Assembly: GCA_023212695.1 (NCBI GenBank)
Contig: JALCCG010000029.1
Span: 1-64,000, forward strand
Direction of reading: 5' to 3'
Length of the DNA: 64,000 nt
From: Sporisorium sorghi
Lineage: Eukaryota > Basidiomycota > Ustilaginomycetes > Ustilaginales > Ustilaginaceae
A model generated the notes under the pieces. It did no database searches. It was not told the origin of the DNA and saw nothing but the letters and a program-made list of their open reading frames with translations. Position numbers and translations under genes: made by a program. Numbering within the stretch: position 1 is the first letter of the stretch; the number at the start of each line of letters is the position of its first letter. This document shows, piece after piece, positions 10,747-21,238 of this stretch.

Positions 10747-12090
10747 CAGAGAAGGGCTGGCCAACTCGCCTGAGACTCACAGACTGACAGAGACTGGCGG
10801 GCTGGGCTGGGCTGAGCTGAGCTGTGTGGGCTAAGTTAAGCGGAGCGGAGAAACGAGCGAAAACCCAGAGAGGAGAGAGAGAAATCTGCAGTCTGAGCGC
10901 TTCAGAGTGAGAGAGGTCGTCTGCCCTCGCCCTCGCCCTCGCCCTCGAGCGATTATTTCTTGTCTCAATTTGCAACTTCTTGTCGTGCTTTCGCTTGCTC
11001 GCTGCGGCCTGCTGCTGCTTGAAATTCGCCTCGCAGCCAGCCGCTTTTCCCGCCTTGCTTCTCTGTTGCCTCTCGGCTCTCTGTCTCGCCTTAGGAAAAT
11101 TGTCTGAAAATTCAGCGCCCCTCTGCCTCACTCTGTCTTGGCCCGCCCTCGATTGCCGCCAGCCAGCCCGTCTGTTCGCCTGTCCGTCCGCCTGTGAACG
11201 GAGAGTCGAACAGTGCCTTGCAGGCGTTGCAGAAAGGGTCCAAACAGCTCAAAGGCAAATCACACAATTCTCACCAACACCCGATTCGATTCACCCCGAT
11301 TCGCATCAGCTCTGCTTTGCACCTGCCAAAGTGGGTCCAAAAGCCGTGAAGAGGCTCGGCTCGGCTCTTCACACAGCGCTATCCAGCACACATTGCTCAA
11401 AAGAGAGCGCTTGCAGCTGGCAATGATGATGATGATGATGATGATGATGAAGCAGCTGGCGATCTGATCGCCGTTGATCAAGTGCATCTGTCCACTGCAT
11501 ACACTGAGTGAACCCAGTTGGACGAAGAAGAGAGCCGACACCCCTCGCTTGAGTGAGATGCGAATGCAGCGCCACGCGGACCACCGCCATGTCGACTTCG
11601 CAAAGCAACAACGAGAAACGCACATGACGTCCGAGACCCCTTGCATCGCTTCTTCCTTCTCCATCACCGCTCCTCTTTTCTTCTCAACATGCGCACAACT
11701 GGACGTCCACCTCGGCTGCGGTGTGCAAGCAAGCGGTGGTGGTCGATCCACGCCACCTGTCACCCCCTGGCCTCTGCATATAGAGCAAGCATCGAGCAGC
11801 ATAAAGAGGCGCACAAGGGGCTTTCGCCGTCTCGCTGTGTTTCCAGCCGAGCCGTTCTTTCTGTCTGTCCAGCACGATCTGCGCCACAGGAGCTTCTTCT
11901 TGATCCCCGCCTCTTTCCGCTGCCCATGCCCATCACACACACAGCCATCACACACACAAGCCGTGTATCGAGATATGATGTTTGCGTCAAAACTAAATGA
12001 ATAACAACCAGATCAAGCTGCATAGAATGAAGATGGCGGTTCGTGAATCGTTGAAAGGTAGGATCAAATGCAGATCGAGAAGTCGAATAG

Positions 12091-12091
<1 letters not shown>

Positions 12092-12157
<66 letters not shown>
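12092..12157. repeat. (GAT)22 microsatellite
   Basis: Twenty-two perfect GAT units, the longest simple repeat in the window, in the presumed 3' flank of the cyclin gene. A shorter relative (about nine ATG units) lies at 11423-11449. Length polymorphism between strains is expected. Confidence 0.95.
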
Positions 12158-12159
<2 letters not shown>

Positions 12160-12469
12160 CAATGAAACGTAGGACGAGATGGACAGACGAGATGGGTTGG
12201 TATGATCACACAAGATGGCGCCGCAGCAAGCTGTTGGTACAAAGATGAGCACGAAGTTGAATCGCAATGGCGAGATCATCAGCTCCGCGTCCGAGGCAAG
12301 ACTCTCCTGATCATAGACGGGGCGAACGGGTGGAAGAGCTGCGGTGCTGAGGTTGACAGTTGGAAAACAAACAAAAGACACAAAGGAGCGTGGTTGTCAA
12401 CCTCGGCGATGCAGAGAGCCGCAGCGCTTTCCCCATGAATCGCCTCCCTTCCATGATCCAAAAAAGGCT

Positions 12470-14376
12470 CTATTGCGAAGGCTGGCCTGCCTGCGCTGCC
12501 GCCGCCGCCGCCGCCGCTGCAGCTGCAGCCAGCAGCGCGCTGTGGTTCTGGTACGCCCAGTCGCGCGCAAACACGCTTGCCTTGAGGAACTTCTTGTTGG
12601 CGTACTTGCGGTACACAAACTGCTCCTCAAAGCCCGGGTCCAGCAGACGCTCCAGCAACAGATTGGCGCCGGGCACCAGCTGCTCCTCGGTGAAGTCCGA
12701 ATAGTAGACAAATGCATCGTCCCACTCGCCGCCAAGCATCTTTTTCGCCAGAAACATGCCCACCGCTGCGACGAGACTCGGGCGAGCACGCAGGAAGCGG
12801 TGATCGAGCAGCGCAAGCTCCATCAGGAACTTGGACAAGGTGCGTGTGCGAATGTCGTAGTCGTCGGCCTTGGAGATCTTTCGCACCCACGAGTACGGCG
12901 AACAGTACGACGAGATGTTAAAATCGAGCGTGGACAGTATGATGCGCTCGCCCTTGAGGATCTCCTCCTGCGAGTAGCCGCCCTCGGTCATGTATACGAA
13001 CTCCTTGACGCTGGGCGCGAGGATCTCTTCGTACTTGGCGGCGATGAACATGGCCGTGACGCCAACGAGCTGCAGCTTGGCCAGGCTGACGACGCGCACG
13101 CTGAGGAAGCGGTCGACGACGTTGATGGCGATCCACAGCGTCTCGGGCAGCATGTGATAGCGCATGTGCACCTGCAGCAGCCAGTCGACGAGCGTTGCGC
13201 GCATGTGCCAGTGGATCTCGCTCTGGAAATCCATGTAGTTGGGGTTGGCCATGGTCTCCCTTTCGCAACGCGCCATGTAGCTGAAGATCTCGTTCGAGTA
13301 TTCGGCCACCATGCTCGTGTCGCGCACCTCCTCGGGATCGAGCCCCATGACGATGAGTTCGTCCTCGTGTGCGGCGAGGTCCGCCGAGAGCTGGCCAGCG
13401 GCGACTGCCTCTGCGCGTTGGGCTTGCGCACGCACCGCCCGTGGCTGGATGACTTCCTCCTGGTAGCGAGACTTGATCAAGGCGACTTTGCGTCGTGCCG
13501 CCTCCTCGAGCTCTGGATGCAACGAGACGAGACCCTCGGGATCGATGTTGAAGTCGAGCATGTCACCGTCTTCCGCCGAGGTGACGCTCTCGGGCCTGGC
13601 GCCAGCATCGAGTCGCTCTGAATCGAGCCAGTTTGCCTGGTCTGCGCCTGCATCTTCCGCCGTGTCATCGTCGCTGCTCGACGTAGATTCGACGTCCGAC
13701 ATGTCGTCCTCTTCGACGTCATCGTCGTGCGCAGAAGCCAGATCTTGGATCTCTGCATCTCCGCTCGATTCACCGTTGATGCCTGCTTTGAGCGAGGCGG
13801 AGCTCTGGAATGGTGGCAAGAGTCGAGGCGCTTCGACGTCCATGGATTGAACACCACCCGAGGCGAGATCGCGCTGTTCTGATACGGATCGTGTTGGCCC
13901 CGGCAGCCTCTCTTCTGTGGTGGATCGCGAGCGAGCATCGCGGAGACGAGTCATGCTTTTTGTGTGCTGTGCGCGGAGGCCATTGTGGCCGGGTGCCAGT
14001 TTTGCCACACCATCGGGTTGAGCTTGTGCTCTTACGGCGCCCGCACGATTGCTGACGTCCGAGAGAGCGGCACGTTGTGGCATGGCCTTGGGGTCGACCC
14101 TGAGTTTGCCGTTAGTAGAGACACCAACTGCCTTGACTGCCTTGCCTTTTGTCAGGAGATTGGAAGACGAGGCTTCTGTGAGGTGGATGCGGTCGCCGCT
14201 GCGAGAAGCTGGGATTCCGCCTGGTCGGGCGATACGGGACCTGGTACCGGCAGGTTGCTGCAGCGGTCACGGTCAAGATGAACGAGGTGTGTCAGTTGGT
14301 GATGTGCGGTCAAGCAGGCAGACGCAGCTTCAAGGTATGGAGAGAAGAGACTCACTCTGACTGCGGGCTGGGCCAT
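12470..14376 (-). CDS. B-type (mitotic) cyclin, Clb type
   Basis: Regulatory subunit of the Cdk1 kinase driving G2/M. Two exons: 14376-14356 encodes MAQPAVR in phase 0, followed by GTGAGT; the acceptor CTGCAG ends at 14258 and exon 2 is 14257-12470, for 602 residues. The join is open and restores a continuous N terminus. A destruction box RAALSDVSN (residues 69-77) matches the RxxLxxVxN pattern, so APC/C-dependent turnover is expected. Acidic, Ser-rich disorder precedes the two cyclin folds: MRATLVDWLLQVH begins near residue 359 and LAKLQLVGVTAMFIAAKYEE follows, with the C-terminal fold to about 570. The C terminus carries a poly-Ala run from a GCC repeat. In Ustilago two B cyclins are known, Clb1 and Clb2; I cannot decide which this is. 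Internal starts such as 14083 would drop exon 1. Confidence 0.94.
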
Positions 14377-15339
14377 GTTGTTCCAGATGCCAACGTACGG
14401 GACGCTTCACGTCTCGAGTGAAGCCTCGTAGCTCGGATCAGCAAGATACGACGAATACGAAGCAAAAGCGCATGAAACTTGAGCTGGACCAAGGGTGCTG
14501 TGGTCGAGATGAAGAGGAGGCGGCAGGACGAATGCGCCTTTCTCTGCTGAAGATGATATCACAGAGAGAGGATGCTGCTGTCTGATTGTCGAGCGCAGCA
14601 GAAGGCAGTCTCAGGGAAGAATGCCTTGAGACGATGGAGTTGGGATGAGCGAGCCTGTGTCTGTGCAGGCTGGAAGATTATCGAAAGAAGATCGAGGTCG
14701 AATGGAAAGACGTCCCGAGCGGATGGCGGGTACGTTGCTGAGTCGCTGCGGATGTATGCAGAAAGGTATCTATATGCTTTTGAAGTGGTATCGCGAAAGT
14801 CTTGGTGGAAGGTATGCGGATGAGGTTGAAGCCGGAAAGATGAAGTTGGTGAAGCGGGGGGAAGATGCAATGCTTGAAAGGGGAGGAAAAAAAGAGAAAC
14901 AGGTCGAGAAGAGGAGAAGAGAGGTCGGGTCGAAGATGCTGAAGGTGAGGTTGTGGTACGGTGCGCCACGAACAACAAGAACCACGAGATGAGAAGGATG
15001 AAAGATGCCAAGAGAGACGTCTTCCAATCTAGCTACACAGAATCGTTGCGCTCTGTGGTATCGACAACAACAGACAGCTGCCTAGTGGTGGTCGACGAGA
15101 GCGCCAAAACACCTCGAAAGCGATCGAGGAAAGGGAAGAAGGAGCACGAGGTGGAGAGGTCGGAGGGGTGATGAGGTGTGGGTGGAGAGGAGAAGGATGA
15201 TGGTGAAGGTGAAGGTGAGAGCTCAACGACGAGTGAGTGAGTGACCTTGAGAGATGAAAGGGATGCTCACTGTAAAGAGGCGCCTTTGGTGGGATGTGAA
15301 CGATCAAAGGGACACAGTCAACTCGAGCAGCACAAGTAG

Positions 15340-15343
<4 letters not shown>

Positions 15344-15375
<32 letters not shown>
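15344..15375. repeat. (GA)n microsatellite
   Basis: About sixteen GA dinucleotides in non-coding DNA. Confidence 0.92.
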
Positions 15376-15377
<2 letters not shown>

Positions 15378-15597
15378 TCAGGCAGCAGCAGAATCAACAA
15401 CAGTCTCAAGTCACAGAGAGTGTCGTCTTTTTTTTGGGCACTCAGACACTGCGACAGAGCCAAAGCAAACACGGAAAAAATAAAATAAAATTGATAGGAA
15501 AAATAAACAGAAAAAAATTAAAAAAAATTAAAAAAGATTTATTTATTTATTATTATTTTTTTTTGACCTTCGCTCCACAAGCGTCATGTTGATCGAG

Positions 15598-15900
15598 CTA
15601 GGATGGTGGACCTGGAAGCCGACGATCCAGCTGGCATCCTGAAAGGGATGAGCATTGAAGAAGTTGATGCCTTGAAGCAGCTTGGCGATAGGGTAAATGA
15701 CGCAGGACAATGAAGGGCAACAGCGACCTTTGCTTGAGACTAGAAAGCTGAAGGTACAGTAAGCTCAGACATGAGAAGAGGACGACCGACCAGCCGATAA
15801 TTTCAACAGGAGGCGGAAGAGGCTTGACGAAGCGAAGAGGCGTTCGCAGCAGGAGCCATCGGAGGCGGCGAAGAGCAAAGATGCTGTAGACATCAGCCAT
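15598..15900 (-). CDS. Possible small membrane protein (uncertain)
   Basis: From an ATG at 15900 the minus strand encodes MADVYSIFALRRLRWLLL..., with Pro-rich KPLPPPVE and one hydrophobic helix (IIGWSVVLFSCLSLLYL) by residue 50. Codons end mostly in C or G, as in real genes here. After about residue 58 the favoured frame changes: another minus-strand frame (AKLLQGINFFNAHPFQDA, about 15625-15680) has the better codon bias, so an unseen intron or a frameshift is possible. The literal frame stops at 15598 (100 residues). The plus strand also has a coding-like frame at 15603 (MVDLEADDPAGILKGM...). One strand must be the shadow of the other; I favour minus because of codon bias. The small size and single helix resemble small membrane-complex subunits, but I recognise no family. 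Confidence 0.3.
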   Translation of the reverse strand: MADVYSIFALRRLRWLLLRTPLRFVKPLPPPVEIIGWSVVLFSCLSLLYLQLSSLKQRSLLPFIVLRHLPYRQAASRHQLLQCSSLSGCQLDRRLPGPPS

Positions 15901-16140
15901 CGTAAGTTTGTCCAGATCCCACGGGAAACTCGCATCGGATGAGACGGCAAAGGCACACAGCAGAGAGTTCCCCGTTGCTGTCCCGTCCACCAGTAAGCAA
16001 TTTGGAGGAGAAGGCGAGGCCGATGGTTTCGATCGTTTAAAAAGCCATGCTGCGGCGGCGGGGTCCACAAACTCTGAGAGATCACACACCTTCGCATTCA
16101 CATCACATCACATCACTCTGTGTGAAAGCGGAACCGACGG

Positions 16141-16171
<31 letters not shown>

Positions 16172-16173
16172 AA
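16141..16173. repeat. Poly-A tract
   Basis: A run of 18 A followed by a single G and 14 more A, non-coding. Confidence 0.9.
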
Positions 16174-18568
16174 CCAAACAAAAACACGCCAGAAGCAATG
16201 CAATGCACCACCGCACAGACGACAGACGGCCTGTCACCGAATCCCAAGCGGGAGAGCATGGTGCGGTGTGGTGCGATGCGATGCATTGAGGGACAGGCGA
16301 GACGAGGCGGCGAGGCTTTATCGTCTAGAGCTAGATCACAGCGGGGGAGACTGTCCTTGAACCACGTTTGTCGCATCGAGCGTGCTTCGGAACCTTCCAA
16401 ACAATCGTGTTGATTGACATCAACGATAGCAAGCCATGGCATAGCAGAAGCGGAAGCGGAGCAAACTGCAAAGCCAAACGAGAGTGCGAGCTTACAACCA
16501 AGCACAGTGTCGCAAGACGCTGCAAGCAGGCACAACGAGCAGAAAACCAAACGAAGCAGTCCGTCCGCTGCAGAGCCATCCTCAAGGCGCTCGAGGCCGA
16601 GCGGAGAAGGGAGAAGGGAGAAGGACAAAAGAAAGGTCCTCAGCCTCGCATTTTGTTTTTCTCCTCAAGATCACACTGATCCATGCAGCTGTCTGCCTGC
16701 CGGTTTGCTTCACTCGCTCAATCCGCTCGCTTGTGTTCCGAGAGAGAGTGTGTGTGAGAGAGAGAGAGAAGAAAGCGTCAGATGAGGCGCTCAAATGTGT
16801 GACAGACGCAAAGAAAAGCATCCTGCAGGTAAGCCCAAGCCCCAACGTCACAACACGATCAAGATGCAACGCGCTGTGTGATGGCTGCAGAAATTCAAGT
16901 CCAAGCTGCAGCCTCACGCACGAATTCCGAAAGGAAGAAAAGTACAGTACCGCTCCCGCCATTGCTTTCACAGCGGAGCGGAGAGTCGAATTGGATGTGT
17001 TTTTGCATCCTGAACCGGCCTTGGAAGCGATACGACCGCATGCCCAAGCGAGCTATCCATGCGAAGCCAAGCCAAACAAATGGCCGGTCTCGACGAGGAC
17101 AGCAGCTTTGCTTCTGCTTGCCATGAAAGCCTGTGACCGCCTCCCCACACGCTGGAGCTCAAGCCTTGAAACTGCACGAAATTGAGTGCATTGAAAATGG
17201 AAATCCTCAGAAAACAAACCCCATCCCTTCTTGCGTCGGCGGTTTGGCGGTCTGCTGTGAGCGAAGCCTTCTCCGCTCCCTTCTCCGACGTCGTCCTAAG
17301 CGCTCTTGCTCTCAGCAAAGCATGGCTTGCTCGTCAACAATCAGCTTGGCTTCTTGGCCGACAATAGACAGATAACGGCGTGTCTCCGATGCGTGCCTGC
17401 TGTTGTTGCTATTGTACTGACTGACACGACCCTATCTCGCTGATTTCGGCGAGCGAGCCGAGCCGAAACTTGAGACCGCATGTGGCTGCATATACTTCAT
17501 TCGCCTGCAGGATGGCTGTGCGTTGCACTCTTCCATCGGCTCGATCGTCGTCTGCCCGATAGACACAAGATGGCCGTCTGCTCTAACGGTGAGGGTCAAG
17601 AGGATCATCCATGCCGTTCCTGATGGTGAAGTTGGCATTCCTAACTTGCTACGTCATGCGCAAAAAAATATCGGCATGTTCCAAAGCGAGCTTCTGCTGT
17701 CTTTGATGATCGCGATGAACGGCGAGGGGAGTGGTGGACGTGCCAGTTGTAGGGTGCGGAACGTTCTAGCTTGGATGCTTCCCATCGGGACCAGGGTCTC
17801 GCAGCACCTTGGCAGGAGTGGCAGCAAAGCGGTTGCCGCTCATCATCCATACTTCCACCCCGCATCGCGAGCTTGCAGAGTCTAGATTGGATGGTATCAC
17901 CTCTCCAGATCGTCGACTCGGTGAATCGCACGGGAAGCTTTCGATCGAGGGTCTCTACATAAGATCACATGCACGCCCACTCGAAATGGATCTCTCTCTA
18001 TAAAATCACACTTTCCTGCTTTTTTATTTTATTTTATTTTTTAATTCATCGAAAAATGCTCCTTCGCCTTTCTCGCCGTCACCCTCGTCATCCTTATCCA
18101 TACGAGCTCAGCCGGATCCAGCTTCCTGGTTCCGATTGTCTGCCACCTGAAGAACGTCATCTGTTCTCGTCCCATTGCTGCTGTCAATACCTTCCGTCGG
18201 ACATCGAGATTGTGAGCCCATTCTCGAAGAAAGAAATGAGTGTTGCATTCGATCGTGACAAATTCAGGGTCCAAGTTGGTCGTGGATTTTTCCGTGAATC
18301 TTTGCCGAGCCTGTCAACGGGAGACGCGCAGCTCGCGATCCCGTCACGTGGATCCTTGGCGGTCGGGCTCCTGGGCCTCTTTGGCAGCGCGTCTGCTGAA
18401 CTCTCTCGAATCAGACGCCGACGATCTTCAGGTTGTCGCGTCTGCCTTGGCTGATCGATGTGCATTTAGGAAGACGCATCGGGGGCTGCTCCGCTTCGCT
18501 TTATGGTTCAAAGGTGCTGCTCGCCTATGCTTGGCACATTTCGAGTCTTGAGCTGCGAGGGAGACGGG

Positions 18569-18598
<30 letters not shown>
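18569..18598. repeat. Poly-A tract (30 A)
   Basis: Thirty uninterrupted A. No reverse transcriptase remnant or clear target-site duplication is visible beside it, so a retroposed tail is only a possibility. Confidence 0.9.
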
Positions 18599-18600
<2 letters not shown>

Positions 18601-19951
18601 AGAATCCTTGAAAAAGCACATTTAAATTGGGGTCTCGAAATGCAAGCAAAAGAAATACACCGCACAATCACAGGAGATCACGACAAACTCACAACACCGA
18701 CGTCCACGCTTGACTGCTGTTCCATCCTGATACGAGCTCGTTTCTGATGAGCATGCATTGCGATGGCTGCTCAGGTCAAGCTGGACGAGGTGGCCGTCTC
18801 GCCGACATGGGCCGGATGTTAGGTCGCGTCTGCCTGTTCTGCAGCTGCGGGTCCAAAAATCACGGTCATCAGCAAGATGGTTCGCGATCCCCGTCGCTTT
18901 CGGCTGGCATCGCGAGCGCCTCGTCCCAAGGAATTGCTTGCGTCACGATGCAGCGAGGTCGCCTCACAAAAAGCTTAAAAAAAGAATCACATTTCCGATG
19001 AGGGAGGCTTCCTGCTCATGGTTCCTTCGTCTGGAGTGAGGACCGATTTGTAGATCAAGCCTCTCTGTGTCAGAAATAGAGGCGCGCAAGGAGCGGGGAA
19101 TGCGACATGCCTGGCTTTTGCCGTGCCACGTTCTACGCTCCTGAAGTGTCTCTGCATTGCAGCGAGACACTGCTTTGACGCCTCCACTCGAGAGAGCAGC
19201 CTCGGTTGCAGAGCTTACTGCAACACCACGACGGGATGTGCCTGCCATCGAGCTCGACCCTAACCAATGCCATCTCCAACCTGGCGTTCCATCAAATTTG
19301 CCCCGCTTTGCCCCGCTTTGCTCTACCTACCGCCGGGCCGAGCGGAGAAACAGTAAATTAGATGCTGCAACTTGTCATCCGACAATCCTCAGCACAGGTA
19401 TGAGAGCTGCACGACCAGCGTGAACTCCGGCCATCGCCCCGAAACTGGGCGCTCTTCCGAGATGCTGCGATGTGAATTTCGGTGTGCGGGGAAAGCGGTT
19501 TGCCTGCCTGCCTTTGGCGCGCCTTCGCGACTGACGGCTCGCCAACAAAAGCTCTCCTCTCTCTCTCTCTCTCTCTCGCTCTCGCTCTCGGCTATGCTGT
19601 GGTGCAATTTTGCCAAGCAAACCCTGAGACGCCTTTTTTTGGACACATCGATTCGCGCAGGCTGCGTCCGTCTGAACGTGGCCGAGACCAATTTGCTCCT
19701 CCGCCGCTGTCCGCCGCTGTCCGCCGCTGCCCTGTACGTCAGCAGATCTGAGCGCTTTCCATCGATGTAAGCAACAGGCAAAGCCGAAGCTTCGATCCTC
19801 CGTCCGGTCTACCATCACGCAACTGTGCTCGACACGCGACCATACACGACAGTCGAGATAGGAGACCAGCTCGTCGCTGCTGCCGACCTATCACCAACTG
19901 CGCAACTTGTCGCACATGTCTCTGTAGCTACAACTTGGAATATCGAGCTTC

Positions 19952-21238
19952 ATGACACAAGACATCTCGAAGGGAAGTCCTGGCTTCTTCTCGGTGCTGC
20001 TCGGACGCGGCACCGCCGAGTTGAAAGGCGAGACGCAGGCCGGAGACGAGAAGCGTCCTTTCAACGAGGGCCGCACCACAGCCGCAGCGCCCAGCACGCG
20101 CCCATCAGGACCATCAAGGCCCAATCAACAGCCCAGATCTTCCTTGGCGATGGAATCGCGTCCATTGCTGAGCACAAGTCGAAGCAATGGTATTCGTGAC
20201 AGCACTGCCCCTCGACCAGAGCAAGCCGGTCGTAGGCAACCCGCTCCACTGTTGGTGCCACCCAGGACCGACGCACGACCTGCCATGCCCTCCATTCGTT
20301 CGCCTCGCAGCCGGTGCTCTGTGGACGTCGCAGAAGCAACAGATGCGAAGGACAAGAGCGAAGCCGGCGCTCCGAATCGCTCACCGCGAAAGGTTGCATT
20401 CAACACACCCACGCACTCGCTGCGCAAAGGCAAAACCGGCTTCCCCAGGCCGGAGGAGGCAGGCAGCAGCTCCGACTCATCTTATCAACCTCCTACACGC
20501 CGACCCATGCCTAGGCCGACCAAGCCCAAGCACGCGCGCAACCCGTCCAAGACAGATTTCGAAGAGCGCAATTGGAACTCGTCGACAGCTACGTTGCAGG
20601 ACAAGGAAGACGCTCGATCGCGGTCGACCACGAAGAGCCGACCTGCGAAGAAGGGCAGCTATCCCTCGGCGAATGGCTCGCAAGCCGATGGCTTCCAGGC
20701 TGTGCGTGTGTCCGGGCCTGACCGTGTCATCATCGTTCCCGCCAATGCTGCTTCGCCGACGATGGAAGCCGTGCCGCAACCGCAAGGCGACAGACCGTAT
20801 ATGCCAGTGTCGTCGACGGGCTCACAGAGGCGACGTGGACCAGTGCCGAACGCGCCAATGCAACCTCCTCCGATGACCAAGCGCAGCTCGCAGGATGTCA
20901 GCCGAAGTGCGTCGAGGCCGACTGATGTGCAGCGCAGCAGATCGTATCGCGACCGTCCAGGCAACGTCAGGGCGGACGGCGAGACCAAGACCACCGACAG
21001 AGAGGCAAGCAGGTCGCAGAGTCGCCCAGACAAGGTGGCTGCCCGCACTTCGACGTCGATCCGACCCATGCCGCCCATGCCGGAGCTGCCGGCGACGACC
21101 CTGCTCTCGCAGAACATGGCCAGGGCGCGTGCTGGTCAGCGCAATGCAATCAGCTCGCACAGCACTACTCAAAATGGGCTCCAGCCGCAATTCAACGAGC
21201 GACCTGCAAATGGACGCGCAAGGGCGCAACGGGCATGA
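19952..21238 (+). CDS. Hypothetical protein, intrinsically disordered, basic
   Basis: Single open frame of 428 residues from the ATG at 19952. I recognise no domain. Composition is rich in Ser, Pro, Arg and Thr, with basic clusters and Ser-Pro or Arg-Ser pairs throughout (for example SPRKVAFNTPTHSLRKGK, about residues 145-162). This could suit a phosphoregulated scaffold or nucleic-acid-binding tail, but that is speculation. There is no signal peptide and no membrane helix. Short hydrophobic patches occur only at the N terminus (GFFSVLLG) and at DRVIIVPANA (about residue 255). Codon choice is mixed but compatible with a real gene. It lies head-to-tail with the Rad21 gene, 908 bp upstream of it. 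A further 5' exon cannot be excluded. Confidence 0.6.
   Translation: MTQDISKGSPGFFSVLLGRGTAELKGETQAGDEKRPFNEGRTTAAAPSTRPSGPSRPNQQPRSSLAMESRPLLSTSRSNGIRDSTAPRPEQAGRRQPAPLLVPPRTDARPAMPSIRSPRSRCSVDVAEATDAKDKSEAGAPNRSPRKVAFNTPTHSLRKGKTGFPRPEEAGSSSDSSYQPPTRRPMPRPTKPKHARNPSKTDFEERNWNSSTATLQDKEDARSRSTTKSRPAKKGSYPSANGSQADGFQAVRVSGPDRVIIVPANAASPTMEAVPQPQGDRPYMPVSSTGSQRRRGPVPNAPMQPPPMTKRSSQDVSRSASRPTDVQRSRSYRDRPGNVRADGETKTTDREASRSQSRPDKVAARTSTSIRPMPPMPELPATTLLSQNMARARAGQRNAISSHSTTQNGLQPQFNERPANGRARAQRA

Larger units (their letters stand above)
9756..12469. other. 2.7-kb intergenic block, samB/Mub1 promoter and leader
   Basis: No protein gene is supported here. The part next to 9755 is the promoter and 5' leader of the minus-strand MYND-finger gene; the part next to 12469 is the 3' region of the cyclin gene. 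Open frames on the minus strand (for example 10073-11131) are pyrimidine-derived Ser/Leu/Arg-rich strings without domain features and look like leader sequence. The block holds a GT repeat (about 9823-9844), GAC repeat (10717-10746), CCCTCG hexamers (10924-10947), ATG/GAT repeats (11423-11449 and 12092-12157). Confidence 0.6.
14377..19951. other. 5.6-kb gene-poor divergent intergenic stretch
   Basis: Lies head-to-head between the cyclin gene (-) and the next plus-strand gene. Apart from the uncertain island at 15598-15900 I see no supportable protein gene: open frames are short, of mixed codon bias and without domains. It contains a GA repeat (15344-15375), an A/T-rich island (about 15475-15565), poly-A runs (16141-16173 and 18569-18598), a CT run (about 19556-19580) and short imperfect tandem repeats (19298-19317 and 19701-19728). 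Part of it is presumably the cyclin promoter and long leader. Decayed transposon or non-coding RNA content cannot be excluded by eye. Confidence 0.5.

Noticed and set aside
10073..11131. 352-codon open frame on the minus strand
   Set aside because: Ser/Leu/Arg-rich, derived from the pyrimidine-rich leader upstream of the samB/Mub1 start; no domain and no sensible start context.
12344..13621. 425-codon open frame on the plus strand
   Set aside because: Antisense to the cyclin boxes, with His/Arg/Leu composition typical of a shadow.
16484..17185. 233-codon open frame on the plus strand
   Set aside because: Mixed composition, no domain, several overlapping equally long frames; regarded as chance.
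17432..17885. Short protein-like frames on both strands
   Set aside because: Pieces look natural for 20-40 residues but no start, splice and stop arrangement joins them.
18569..18598. Poly-A tract as the tail of a non-LTR retroelement
   Set aside because: No reverse transcriptase or endonuclease fragment and no clear flanking duplication are visible.
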